From: JANFXS01 sp022791155
GTDB taxonomy: Bacteria > Bacillota > Clostridia > Lachnospirales > Anaerotignaceae
Assembly: GCA_949743895.1 (NCBI GenBank)
Contig: CATJUX010000052.1
Location: forward strand, 1 to 64,000
Reading direction: 5' to 3'
DNA length: 64,000 nt
Shown here: positions 26,689-35,743 of the stretch, in pieces
Layout of the letters: the number at the start of each line of letters is the position of its first letter
Position numbering within the stretch: the first letter of the stretch is position 1
Notes under the pieces: model-generated
What the model was told of the DNA's origin: nothing
The model's database searches: none
Seen by the model: the letters and a program-made list of their open reading frames with translations, nothing else
Translations under genes and position numbers: made by a program

Positions 26689-27474
26689 ATGGGCAAAAGG
26701 AAAAAGGCCGGCGGTGGCGGCGCCAACTGGATGGATACATACGGCGATATGGTTACACTTTTACTTTGTTTTTTTGTGCTTCTTTATTCTATGAGCACAT
26801 TGAGCGTTGAAAAGTGGGAAATTTTGGTTAAAAGTTTCAATCCAGATGCTATGGAAGTTTCTCAAATTGTAGTTGGAGAAGAACAAAACAATATGGAAGA
26901 TCCAGTTGACGGAACTGTTGATCCGCCAGAAGCGCTTGACGATTTCGATCAGCTTTATTATCAGCTTTCCGAATATATAAAACAAAACAGTTTAGAAGAT
27001 CAGGTTGAAATTTCAAAGGGCGATGGCTTCACTTTCATAACATTCAGAGACCATGTGTTTTTTGACGGCGACAGCTATATATTAAAAGACGAGGGGAAAG
27101 CAATTTTGGACGTGTTCTCCAACGCATTGTCTGTTGCCGAAGGTTCCATTGAGGAAATTCAGGTTTTGGGGCACACTTCCCAAGCAAGCCCGACAGAAGC
27201 CAACGAACCTATAAGTGACAGGTTTTTGGCCTCCAACAGAGCAACAACTGTTTTGCTTTACATTCAAGAAAAAAATATTGTTGATCCAGCAAAACTGGTG
27301 TCAAGCGGGTTTGGCCAGTTCAGGCCAATCAGCTCTTTCGAGACAAGGGAATCCCGCGCCCGCAACAGGCGCGTTGAAATATTAATAACAAAAACTGACA
27401 GTGTGGTTAAATCATTGCAGGAATATTATGAAGAAGTCAATATAATTGACAGTTCATTGATTGACTCGAACTAA
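26689..27474 (+). CDS. motB: Flagellar stator protein MotB
   Basis: A 261-residue protein with a short basic N-terminus, one membrane helix (near residues 22-42) preceded by the proton-accepting Asp in WMDTYGDMVTLLL, and a C-terminal OmpA-like peptidoglycan-binding domain ending in RESRARNRRVEI. The start is ATG 26689 (MGKRKK); GTG 26680 is too close to the RBS. fliL, which often follows motB in Clostridia, is absent here. Confidence 0.93.
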   Translation: MGKRKKAGGGGANWMDTYGDMVTLLLCFFVLLYSMSTLSVEKWEILVKSFNPDAMEVSQIVVGEEQNNMEDPVDGTVDPPEALDDFDQLYYQLSEYIKQNSLEDQVEISKGDGFTFITFRDHVFFDGDSYILKDEGKAILDVFSNALSVAEGSIEEIQVLGHTSQASPTEANEPISDRFLASNRATTVLLYIQEKNIVDPAKLVSSGFGQFRPISSFETRESRARNRRVEILITKTDSVVKSLQEYYEEVNIIDSSLIDSN

Positions 27475-27508
27475 CTATTGATTTCGGAAGGGAGGGAGTT
27501 GCTGAAAA

Positions 27509-28492
27509 ATGCCAGAGGTATTATCACAAAGTCAAATTGACGCTTTGATCAGCTCAATGGCCAGTGGTGGCGGAGACAAAGAAGAACCCAAGAAAGAAGA
27601 AAAGAGCTATAAAAAATATGACTTCTACAGCCCTAAAAAGTTTACCAAAGACAAATTGAAAATGCTGTTTGGCATTTATGAAAACTATGCCCGGCTGTGT
27701 TCGTCAAGAATTAACAGCATTGTGCGCGTTTCAAGCACAGTTGAGGTTGCCGCGGTTGAAGAAGAAAGATATTATGAATTCAGCAACGCTTTAAGCGACA
27801 ATGATATTATAACGCTTATAAATGCCAGAATGCCTGATGACACAATGCATGGCCCCATAGTGCTTCATACAACAGGGCCTCTTATAATCAGCATGGTTGA
27901 CAGAATGATTGGCGGCGTTGGCGACGACGCTGAGGACATTTCCAGTTCTTATGTTTACACTGATATTGAAATTTCTCTCTATCATAACATAGTAAAATAT
28001 CTTATAGCAATTATGGCTGATGGTTGGGTTAACTATCTTGACCTGAAGTTTGAGTTTGAAAAAGTTGAAACAAATCCTGGAATGATGCAGAGGATAGGAA
28101 GAGACGAAACAGTAGTTATTGTTGTGCTTGATGTTGAGGTTGGCGGGGTTAAAGGAAGGATTAACATATGTCTGCCGGGCAACTTCCTCACCAGTGTGTT
28201 TAAGGCGCTTGAAAGCAAGGATGAGCGCAATGAACACGAAGACAGCTCCAGTGAGGAAATATTCGACAATATTAAAAGCACGAAAATGGAAATTAGAGCG
28301 GAGCTTGGAAGCTCACTGCTGTCGCTTAAAGATATATACAGCCTTCAGGTTGGCGACGTTATTAATCTGAACAAGTCGAAGGATTCGGACGTTCTTCTCT
28401 ATGTTGAGGGAGAGCCATGGTTTAGGGGCGAGCTTGGCAAGAGCAACAAAAATATGGCTGTTAAAATTAACGATATATGTGAGAAAATATAG
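27509..28492 (+). CDS. fliM: Flagellar motor switch protein FliM
   Basis: A 327-residue C-ring protein. The N-terminus carries the CheY-P docking peptide LSQSQIDALI. A CheC-like middle domain (about residues 45-230) binds FliG, and a SpoA domain (about 245-325) pairs with FliY/FliN. The RBS is GGGAGGGAG. It is 35 bases behind motB. Confidence 0.95.
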   Translation: MPEVLSQSQIDALISSMASGGGDKEEPKKEEKSYKKYDFYSPKKFTKDKLKMLFGIYENYARLCSSRINSIVRVSSTVEVAAVEEERYYEFSNALSDNDIITLINARMPDDTMHGPIVLHTTGPLIISMVDRMIGGVGDDAEDISSSYVYTDIEISLYHNIVKYLIAIMADGWVNYLDLKFEFEKVETNPGMMQRIGRDETVVIVVLDVEVGGVKGRINICLPGNFLTSVFKALESKDERNEHEDSSSEEIFDNIKSTKMEIRAELGSSLLSLKDIYSLQVGDVINLNKSKDSDVLLYVEGEPWFRGELGKSNKNMAVKINDICEKI

Positions 28493-28519
28493 TTTCATCA
28501 AAAGGGGAGAATAGGAGAG

Positions 28520-29911
28520 ATGAGTTCTAAAGTTTTTAGCCCGATTGAGCTAGACGCCATTGGCGAAATATTGAATATAAGTTTGGGCGCTTCGGCAACA
28601 GCAGTATCAAATATGCTCAGCAAGAGGGTTGATATTACAACTCCGCATGTGGAGGTTGTTTCCTTTGATGACTTTGACTATACGGAAATGGATCCAGCCA
28701 TTGGAGTGGAAATAACATATGTTTCCGGCCTCAGCGGAAGCAATATAATGCTTTTGAAACGTCACGATGTTAAAGTTATTGTAGAGCTTCTTATGTTCAT
28801 GGAAATACCCGATGAGGAATTTGAGCTTAATGAGATGAACAAGAGCGCTGTATGCGAGGTTATGAACCAAATGATGGGCGCCTCATCAACGGCTCTTTCA
28901 GAATTCCTTGGAGAAGTTGTAAACATTTCAACCCCAATTTCATATGAAATTGAGGACATAGACGCGTTTAAAGAAAAATGCTTTAACGGCGAACAGGAAA
29001 TGGTTGTTGTTGACTTTTTTCTGAAAATTGACGAGCTTGTGGAAAGCCGGTTTATGAATCTCATGCCAACGTCGCTTGCAAAGAAGCTTGTTTCGGCATT
29101 TGGCCTTGGCGATTATGAAGAAGAAGAGGCTGCTCCCGAGCCAGCTCCTGAAGCCCCAGCAGCTTCTTCAGGCGGAGTGATGAGCCAGGCGGAAATTGAA
29201 GCGCTCATAAACAGCGGAACGGCACAGAGCGAACCTGAGCCTTCCAACAAAATGATGAGTCAGGCAGAAATTGAAGCGCTTATAAACGGAGGCGCGGCAC
29301 AAAGTGAACCGGCGCCCGAGCCTTCCAACAAAATGATGAGTCAGGCAGAGATTGAAGCGCTTATAAACGGGGGCGCGGCACAAAGCGAACCAGCGCCCGA
29401 GCCTCAGCAGCAAACACCACCGCCAACACCTCAACCACAGGCAGCAGCGCAACAGGCAGCTCAGCAGGTGCCGCCAGGCTATCCCAATATGCCGCAGATG
29501 CCGCCGGGATACCCGCCTATGTATGGATATTATCCTCCATATGGCTATCCTCCAATGCAGCAGCCTGAAGCAAAGCCGGCTGAACCTAAGATGATAAATG
29601 CGCGGCCAATGAGCACAGTTCAATTTGGTGCCGCTGAAGCGTTGGGAGAAGAACAGGCTGAAAATCTTGAGCTTATTATGGATGTTCCACTGGAAATTTC
29701 AGTGGAGATAGGGCGCACAAAGAAACCAATTAAAGAAATTCTTGAGTTTGCCAATGGCTCACTTGTCGTGCTTGACAAGCTGGCCGGCGAACAGGTGGAT
29801 ATATACGCCAATGGGCAGTGTATCGCCAAAGGTGACGTCGTTGTTGTAGAGGACAATTTCGGCGTGAGAATCACTGAAATTGTTAAAACCAATGAAAATG
29901 AAAAGGAATAA
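28520..29911 (+). CDS. fliY: Flagellar motor switch phosphatase FliY with internal triple CheY-docking-like repeat
   Basis: A 463-residue C-ring protein. The N-terminal CheC-like domain (about residues 1-205) has both phosphatase sites: DAIGEILN near residue 13 and SAVCEVMN near residue 115. The C-terminal SpoA/FliN domain covers about residues 380-455. Unlike Bacillus FliY it has no docking peptide at its N-terminus; it begins directly with FSPIELDAIGEILN. Instead the linker holds three tandem MSQAEIEALIN units at residues 221, 246 and 273, followed by a Gln/Pro-rich stretch and PPGYP/YPP repeats up to about residue 350. It should remove phosphate from CheY-P at the switch. The RBS is AGGAGAG. 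Confidence 0.93.
   Translation: MSSKVFSPIELDAIGEILNISLGASATAVSNMLSKRVDITTPHVEVVSFDDFDYTEMDPAIGVEITYVSGLSGSNIMLLKRHDVKVIVELLMFMEIPDEEFELNEMNKSAVCEVMNQMMGASSTALSEFLGEVVNISTPISYEIEDIDAFKEKCFNGEQEMVVVDFFLKIDELVESRFMNLMPTSLAKKLVSAFGLGDYEEEEAAPEPAPEAPAASSGGVMSQAEIEALINSGTAQSEPEPSNKMMSQAEIEALINGGAAQSEPAPEPSNKMMSQAEIEALINGGAAQSEPAPEPQQQTPPPTPQPQAAAQQAAQQVPPGYPNMPQMPPGYPPMYGYYPPYGYPPMQQPEAKPAEPKMINARPMSTVQFGAAEALGEEQAENLELIMDVPLEISVEIGRTKKPIKEILEFANGSLVVLDKLAGEQVDIYANGQCIAKGDVVVVEDNFGVRITEIVKTNENEKE
29180..29411 (+). repeat. Three tandem in-frame repeats in fliY
   Basis: Units begin at 29180, 29255 and 29336 (periods 75 and 81 bases) and encode MSQAEIEALIN followed by an acidic Pro/Ser linker. Over the 22 residues shared by units two and three the proteins are identical, while the DNA differs at several third positions (gaa/gag, gga/ggg, agt/agc, ccg/cca). 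Confidence 0.95.
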
Positions 29912-29967
29912 GTTTTTGTATCATAAAAAAATAATATTAATAAAGGTTGAAAGGTAGGTACAAAAAT

Positions 29968-30327
29968 ATGGCAAAGATTTTATTAGTAGACGACGCGGCT
30001 TTCATGAGGATGATGGAAAAAGACGCACTCACGAAAAGTGGATACACAGACATATATGAGGCGTGTGACGGTGCGGAGGCTGTAGCAAAATATGATGAGC
30101 TGAAGCCAGATTTGGTTATAATGGATATTACAATGCCAAACATGGATGGCCTTGAGGCTTTGAAAACCATCAGAGGCAAAGACTCAAATGCTACAATCGT
30201 TATGTGTTCGGCCATGGGACAGGAAGCTATGGTTATTGACGCCCTTAAATCTGGAGCAAAAGACTTCATTGTTAAGCCGTTCAAACCCGACAGACTTCTT
30301 AAAACAGTCACAAGTCTGTTAGGATAA
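29968..30327 (+). CDS. cheY: Chemotaxis response regulator CheY
   Basis: A 119-residue single receiver domain. The acidic pair is in ILLVDDAAF, the phospho-acceptor Asp in LVIMDITMPNMDG, the Thr/Ser switch in VMCSAMGQ and the Lys in FIVKPFKPD. Phosphorylated by CheA, it binds FliM and probably the FliY repeats, and FliY or CheC dephosphorylates it. The start is ATG 29968 (MAKILLVDD); a TTG 21 bases upstream is not needed. Located between fliY and fliO as in Bacillus. Confidence 0.95.
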   Translation: MAKILLVDDAAFMRMMEKDALTKSGYTDIYEACDGAEAVAKYDELKPDLVIMDITMPNMDGLEALKTIRGKDSNATIVMCSAMGQEAMVIDALKSGAKDFIVKPFKPDRLLKTVTSLLG

Positions 30328-30353
30328 TTTCAAAAAAGGGATGTGGTTGAAAG

Positions 30354-30692
30354 TTGAGCTATGCAATGACAATGGTGAGCACCTTTTTTATGGTGGCGCT
30401 GATACTATATCTAAGCTATGTGGTGTCTAAGCGCGTTGGAAAAGGAATGGCGGCTATCCACAATTCCCAGCATATGAAAGTTACAGACAGAATCATTGTT
30501 GGCCAGGACAAAAGCATAATTATAGTTCAGGTTGGCCAAAAGCATTATCTTGTAGGAGTTTCGGCGGCGGGAATACAGCTTTTATGCGAGGTTTCGCCTG
30601 AAGATATGGAGGTTGATTTTTCCGTGGAAAATCAAAACGGTTTTCCCGCCTTTAAAGACATTCTTACAGAAAAAATTTTGAAAAAAAAATAG
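30354..30692 (+). CDS. fliO: Flagellar biosynthesis protein FliO
   Basis: A 112-residue small membrane protein with one N-terminal helix (near residues 4-24) and the conserved cytosolic segment MKVTDRIIVGQDKSIIIVQV that identifies FliO. It helps assemble the FliP ring of the export gate. The start is uncertain: TTG 30354 after AAAAGGGATG is used here. Confidence 0.88.
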   Translation: MSYAMTMVSTFFMVALILYLSYVVSKRVGKGMAAIHNSQHMKVTDRIIVGQDKSIIIVQVGQKHYLVGVSAAGIQLLCEVSPEDMEVDFSVENQNGFPAFKDILTEKILKKK

Positions 30693-30747
30693 CCATAACG
30701 GCTTCACGGCGGCGAAGTTTTGCCGCCAACGACATGGAGTGTTGAAA

Positions 30748-31404
30748 ATGAGCGAATCAATTGTAAACATAAACGGAAGCAATATACAAACATTGGAGCT
30801 GTTCACAATAATGACAGTTATGATGCTGCTTCCGTCGATAATGGTTATGATGACGTCGTTTACGAGGATTGTCATTGTGCTGTCTTTTTTAAGAAGCGCA
30901 CTTGGAACCCAGCAAACGCCGCCAAACACTGTTCTTATCGGAATTGCGCTGTTTTTGACGCTTTTTATTATGTCTCCAACGCTTGACGAGGTGAACAGGA
31001 CAGCCTATACACCTTATAGGAATGAGGAGATCACCCAACAGGAGGCGCTTGACCGAGCCAGTGGGCCAATGAGAGAGTTTATGCTTGAACACACAGAAAT
31101 AAGCTCGCTTAACATGTATCTTGACTTTGCCGGTGAAGACATGCCCGAAAACACTGACGATTTGCCCTTGCGAATTGTCATACCCGCTTTTATGACAAGC
31201 GAGCTTAAAAGGGCTTTTGAAATGGGTTTTCTTCTGTTCATACCATTTCTGCTGATTGACATTGTTGTGTCAAGTGCACTCATGTCAATGGGTATGATTA
31301 TGCTTCCGCCAGCGACAATTTCACTTCCGTTCAAACTTTTGCTGTTTGTGACAGTTGACGGCTGGCAGCTTGTGTTCTCAACGCTTGTGAACAGTTTTGG
31401 ATAA
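30748..31404 (+). CDS. fliP: Flagellar export gate protein FliP
   Basis: A 218-residue membrane protein with about four helices and the family stretch VMMTSFTRIVIVLSFLRSAL followed by LGTQQTPPN. It forms the export channel with FliQ and FliR. ATG 30748 lies eight bases after GGAG; GTG 30739 and TTG 30742 overlap that RBS. A GGCGGC/GCCGCC hairpin lies just upstream. Confidence 0.95.
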   Translation: MSESIVNINGSNIQTLELFTIMTVMMLLPSIMVMMTSFTRIVIVLSFLRSALGTQQTPPNTVLIGIALFLTLFIMSPTLDEVNRTAYTPYRNEEITQQEALDRASGPMREFMLEHTEISSLNMYLDFAGEDMPENTDDLPLRIVIPAFMTSELKRAFEMGFLLFIPFLLIDIVVSSALMSMGMIMLPPATISLPFKLLLFVTVDGWQLVFSTLVNSFG

Positions 31405-31422
31405 TCGAAGGAGGGATTTGTC

Positions 31423-31683
31423 ATGAGCAACGCTGAAGTTTTGGACATTATGCGCAGCGCGCTTTTGATGGCCGTCAGATTATCCGGGCCAATGCTTTTG
31501 CTGAGCATGGCCGTTGGCGTGCTTATCTCTGTTTTGCAGGCCGCCACACAAATTCATGAACAAACGCTTACGTTTGTGCCAAAACTTGTCATCATAGGGC
31601 TTATACTCCTTGTCACAGGTTCGTGGATGCTCACTTCACTTCAGGAATTCACAAGGGACATATTTGCCATGATGCTGAGATGA
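31423..31683 (+). CDS. fliQ: Flagellar export gate protein FliQ
   Basis: An 86-residue protein with two membrane helices and the typical GPMLLLSMAVGVLISVLQAA and QIHEQTLTFVPK loop. It follows fliP by 18 bases with RBS GAAGGAGGG. Full length for the family. Confidence 0.95.
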   Translation: MSNAEVLDIMRSALLMAVRLSGPMLLLSMAVGVLISVLQAATQIHEQTLTFVPKLVIIGLILLVTGSWMLTSLQEFTRDIFAMMLR

Positions 31684-31708
31684 GTTTTTGGCGTGAGGGG
31701 TTTTGACA

Positions 31709-32473
31709 ATGCGCGCAATGGAAAACATATTGCTTTTCTCGCTGATGATTATGAGAACAGCCGGATTTATAGCGCTGAACCCAATTTTGGGGCGGCGGAA
31801 TGTTCCGACAATTGTCAAGGGCGGCTTCATTATAATGCTGAGCTTGATTTTGATTAGCTACAGCAGTCAGGCCCCTGTAGACGCAATAAATGCCATTGAA
31901 TATTCTTTTTGGCTTTTGAAAGAGTTTGCAGTTGGTTTTGTTTTGGGAATGGTTGTCAATTTTTTTCTCAGCATAATTGTTTTTGCAGGAGAAAGCATTG
32001 ACATGCAAATGGGCCTTTCAATGGCAAAAGTTTATGACGCAAGCAGCAACACTCAAATTTCGTTGAGTGCCACGTTTTATAACATGGTTTTTATGCTGTT
32101 GTTTTTTTCTTCCGATGCCCATTTGGCGCTCATAAGGCTCTTTTTGAGAAGTGGTGAAACTTTGCCATATGGCGCTGTTGTGATTGGCACACAAATTGCA
32201 GACGAAATGGTGACAATGTTTTGCGATTGTCTTGTGCTTGCCGTGAGGCTTGCAATGCCAATGATTGCAGCCGAAATGCTTGTGGAAGTTGGCGTTGGAA
32301 TATTGATGAAAACTATACCACAGATAAATGTATTTGTTGTTAATATACAAACAAAAATAATTTTTGGCCTTGTGCTTCTGCTGTTGATATTCTCACCGAC
32401 AGCTGAATTTTTGGGAGAGTGTATGAAAGAAATGCTGTTTGCATTTCAAAACATATTAACCTTCATGCGCTGA
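31709..32473 (+). CDS. fliR: Flagellar export gate protein FliR
   Basis: A 254-residue membrane protein with about six helices. NPILGRRNVPTIVKGGF near residue 27 and the conserved EFAVGFVLGMVVNFFLS region mark FliR. It completes the FliPQR channel. ATG 31709 lies eight bases after GAGGGG; TTG 31703 is too close. Confidence 0.94.
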   Translation: MRAMENILLFSLMIMRTAGFIALNPILGRRNVPTIVKGGFIIMLSLILISYSSQAPVDAINAIEYSFWLLKEFAVGFVLGMVVNFFLSIIVFAGESIDMQMGLSMAKVYDASSNTQISLSATFYNMVFMLLFFSSDAHLALIRLFLRSGETLPYGAVVIGTQIADEMVTMFCDCLVLAVRLAMPMIAAEMLVEVGVGILMKTIPQINVFVVNIQTKIIFGLVLLLLIFSPTAEFLGECMKEMLFAFQNILTFMR

Positions 32474-32489
32474 AAAGGGGGGAGACAAA

Positions 32490-33557
32490 ATGGCGGACAG
32501 CTCTAAAACCGAAAAAGCCACCTCCAAAAAGCGGAGCGACGAACGAAAAAAAGGCAATATATTTTTAAGCAAAGATGCCGTTACTCTTGTTTCACTTTTG
32601 GGCATGTTTTTTTTCCTAAAAATATTTTTCTCAAGCATGTATGAAGTTTTGAGCCTTTTCATGGCCGACAGCATACGAATGGCCATGGGAACAAGCTATG
32701 TTTCCAACATCACAATAAGAGAGATTGGTTATGACTTTTTGTCAGTTTTTGTTAGAACGGCGGTTCCTATGCTTTTGATTTCAATTATGCTTTCTGTTGT
32801 GGCCACAGTTTTTCAAACAAAGCCAATATTTGTGACAGAAAGTTTGAAACCAAATTTTGGCAAGCTCAACCCGCTGAAAGGCATAAAAAACATGTTTTCA
32901 GTTAGAAGCGTTGTCGAAATTTTAAAAGGTGTTATAAAGATTGTAATACTCATAGCAATATTGTATAATTTTGTTGAAAGCCATTTGAAAGACTTTCCAA
33001 GACTGCTATATAAACAGCCCCTTGAATCAAGCGTATATTTGCTTGATACAATATTTTCAATGGTCATGACAATTGGAATTGCTTTTGCGGCTGTTTCGGT
33101 GCTTGATTATTTCTATCAATGGTGGGAATATGAAAGACAGATCAAAATGTCGAAAGAAGAAGTGAAAGAGGAATATAAACAACTGGAGGGCGATCCAAAG
33201 GTCAAAGGCAAGATAAAAGAAAACCAAAGAAAGATTGCCATGAGCAGAATGATGCAGTCGGTGCCTTCAGCCGATGTTGTTGTTAAAAACCCGACTCACT
33301 TCGCCGTTGCGCTTAGATATAACCCTGAAATTGATGCGGCGCCGGTTGTTTTGGCGAAGGGCCAGGATGAACTTGCACTCCGAATTATACGTATTGCTGA
33401 AGAAAATGAAGTTTACGTTGTTGAAAATAAGCCTCTCGCCAGAGCGCTATATGCCCAGGCGGACATAAACGAGGAAATTCCTATGGATTTTTATGGAGCT
33501 ATTGCTGAAATACTCGTTTATGTTTACAGGATTAAAAATAAAAAAATTGCTCCTTAA
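32490..33557 (+). CDS. flhB: Flagellar export switch protein FlhB
   Basis: A 355-residue protein with four membrane helices in the first 215 residues and a cytosolic domain that cleaves itself at NPTH (Asn267-Pro268-Thr269-His270). The cleavage and FliK contact change export specificity from hook to filament. The basic N-terminus (KTEKATSKKRSDERKKGN) is typical. The RBS is AAGGGGGGAG. A stand-alone relative of its C-terminal domain is encoded at 60171-60506. Confidence 0.96.
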   Translation: MADSSKTEKATSKKRSDERKKGNIFLSKDAVTLVSLLGMFFFLKIFFSSMYEVLSLFMADSIRMAMGTSYVSNITIREIGYDFLSVFVRTAVPMLLISIMLSVVATVFQTKPIFVTESLKPNFGKLNPLKGIKNMFSVRSVVEILKGVIKIVILIAILYNFVESHLKDFPRLLYKQPLESSVYLLDTIFSMVMTIGIAFAAVSVLDYFYQWWEYERQIKMSKEEVKEEYKQLEGDPKVKGKIKENQRKIAMSRMMQSVPSADVVVKNPTHFAVALRYNPEIDAAPVVLAKGQDELALRIIRIAEENEVYVVENKPLARALYAQADINEEIPMDFYGAIAEILVYVYRIKNKKIAP

Positions 33558-33639
33558 AAATGTTTAGAAACACACAAAGTTGGCCGTTTAAGTTGAAAGG
33601 CCGTTTGCACGGCAGAATAATTGTTTGGAGAAATATATA

Positions 33640-35709
33640 ATGAAGCGTATTTTTGACCACACAATTTCATTATTTGTTATCGTAATTGTATTATTACTGG
33701 TAATACCACTGAATCCTTTTGTTTTGGATATATTTTTTATTATGAATATATCCCTTTCATTGATTATACTTCTTATAACAATGAACATTAAAGAAGCATT
33801 GGAATTTTCAATATTCCCGTCTTTGCTGCTTATAACAACGCTTTTCCGCCTTGGGCTTAACATTTCAAGTACAAGGCTTATATTGACAGAACAGGGCGCG
33901 GCGGGACAGGTTATACAGGCTTTTGGTGAATTTGTGCTTCAGGGAAATGTTGTTGTCGGCGTTATCATATTCCTTATAATCGTTCTTGTGCAGTTCATTG
34001 TCATCTCAAAGGGCGCTGAGCGTGTTGCCGAAGTTGCAGCAAGGTTCACATTAGACGCCATGCCTGGAAAACAGATGGCCATTGACGCCGACTTGAGCAG
34101 TGGGCTCATATCAGAGGATGAAGCAAGAATTCGCCGCAGCAAAATTCAAAAAGAAGCCGATTTTTATGGCGCAATGGATGGTGCCACAAAAATTGTTAAG
34201 GGCGATGCCATAATGTCCATTATAATCACAGTGATCAACTTTGTGGCGGGCACAATCATTGGCATGGTTCAATCCACAATGACGTTTAGCCAGGTTTTAC
34301 AGGTCTATTCAATTGCCACAATTGGCGACGGCCTTGTGGGCCAGATCCCGGCGCTGCTCATATCAACATCAACCGGCATGATTGTGACAAGAGCCGTTTC
34401 TGATGGAAGCCTCAACATTGACGTCACAAAACAGTTCCTTGCCCAGCCGCATGCCATATTGATCGGCGGCGGAATAATGGGAATTTTGGCGCTTGTGCCT
34501 GGAATGCCGCACATACAGCTTATAATTGTTTCGGCAATGCTCATAGCACTTGGCATGACAGTCACAAGAAGCATGAAGGCGGCAGCTGAGGCTGAGGCGG
34601 CGTTTATAGCCGCAGGCGTTGAGGAAGAGGCGCAGCCTGTTTCACCAGAAGACTACTATAAAGATATAAACAGTGTGTATACACTTTTGAATGTGGAACC
34701 AATTGAAATGGAGTTTGGCTATAGCCTCATACCCCTTGTTGACGAGAGCAGCGGCGGCAAGCTGATAAACCGGATTGTCATATTCCGGCGGCAGTTTGCA
34801 CAGGAAATGGGGATTGTGGTGCCCTCCATACGGCTTAGAGACAGTTCGAATTTGAACACAAATCAATATGTGATTAAAATTAAGGGCGAGGAAATTGCCA
34901 AAGGCGAAATACTGACAGACTATTTTTTGGCTCTTGAACCACCAAACCCAACAGGCGACATTGACGGAATTGAGACAATTGAACCGGCCTATGGCATACC
35001 AAGCAAATGGATAACGCCGGATCTCAAGGACATGGCCGAGATATATGGCTACACGGTTATAGATCCGCTTTCGGTTATGGTCACTCATTTGTCAGAGGTT
35101 ATAAAACAGAACGTTCATGAGTTGCTTTCGCGTTCAGAGATAATGCAGCTGATTGAAAACCTCAAAAAAACATCAGTGGAACTTGTTGAGGAGGCATTCC
35201 CCAACATAATATCATACGGAAATTTCCAAAAAATATTGTCAAACCTTCTGAAAGAAGGCATACCAATTAAAGATTTGAATACAATCGTTGAATGCATAAT
35301 AGATTCCTCAACAGACACAAGAGACATTGACACAATGATAGGCAACATACGTGTTGCGCTGAAAAGAACAATCACAAGGCGTTTTTGCGAGAATGGCCAA
35401 ATGCGTGTCATAACTCTCGATGGCGACACAGAAAAAACAATTGCCTCAAGCCTCATCAAAAGCGAGCATGGAATTTATCTTGCGCTGAACCCTGACTCAA
35501 TGCAGCAATTTATAACACAGCTTTCTGAAAATATAAAAAAATTTGGAGATTTGGCTCAGCCGCCTATCATACTGACAAGTCATGTGATAAGGCTTTATGT
35601 TTACAGGCTGATTGAACAGTTCTATCCCAATGTTTATGTTCTCTCATTCAATGAAATTGCCAACAATGTGCAAATTCAGGCCGTGGGCAACATAGTCATT
35701 GAGAAGTGA
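33640..35709 (+). CDS. flhA: Flagellar export gate protein FlhA
   Basis: A 689-residue export gate protein. About eight membrane helices lie in the first 315 residues, with the conserved loop ARFTLDAMPGKQMAIDADL and FHIPEP-type segment around it. A cytosolic C-terminal domain binds FliI/FliJ and chaperones. The start is ATG 33640 after GGAG. flhF and flhG, the usual next genes, are absent; fliA follows after 34 bases. Confidence 0.96.
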   Translation: MKRIFDHTISLFVIVIVLLLVIPLNPFVLDIFFIMNISLSLIILLITMNIKEALEFSIFPSLLLITTLFRLGLNISSTRLILTEQGAAGQVIQAFGEFVLQGNVVVGVIIFLIIVLVQFIVISKGAERVAEVAARFTLDAMPGKQMAIDADLSSGLISEDEARIRRSKIQKEADFYGAMDGATKIVKGDAIMSIIITVINFVAGTIIGMVQSTMTFSQVLQVYSIATIGDGLVGQIPALLISTSTGMIVTRAVSDGSLNIDVTKQFLAQPHAILIGGGIMGILALVPGMPHIQLIIVSAMLIALGMTVTRSMKAAAEAEAAFIAAGVEEEAQPVSPEDYYKDINSVYTLLNVEPIEMEFGYSLIPLVDESSGGKLINRIVIFRRQFAQEMGIVVPSIRLRDSSNLNTNQYVIKIKGEEIAKGEILTDYFLALEPPNPTGDIDGIETIEPAYGIPSKWITPDLKDMAEIYGYTVIDPLSVMVTHLSEVIKQNVHELLSRSEIMQLIENLKKTSVELVEEAFPNIISYGNFQKILSNLLKEGIPIKDLNTIVECIIDSSTDTRDIDTMIGNIRVALKRTITRRFCENGQMRVITLDGDTEKTIASSLIKSEHGIYLALNPDSMQQFITQLSENIKKFGDLAQPPIILTSHVIRLYVYRLIEQFYPNVYVLSFNEIANNVQIQAVGNIVIEK

Positions 35710-35743
35710 GCAGGCATAAAAAATTTTAGTTGGTGATGTCATT

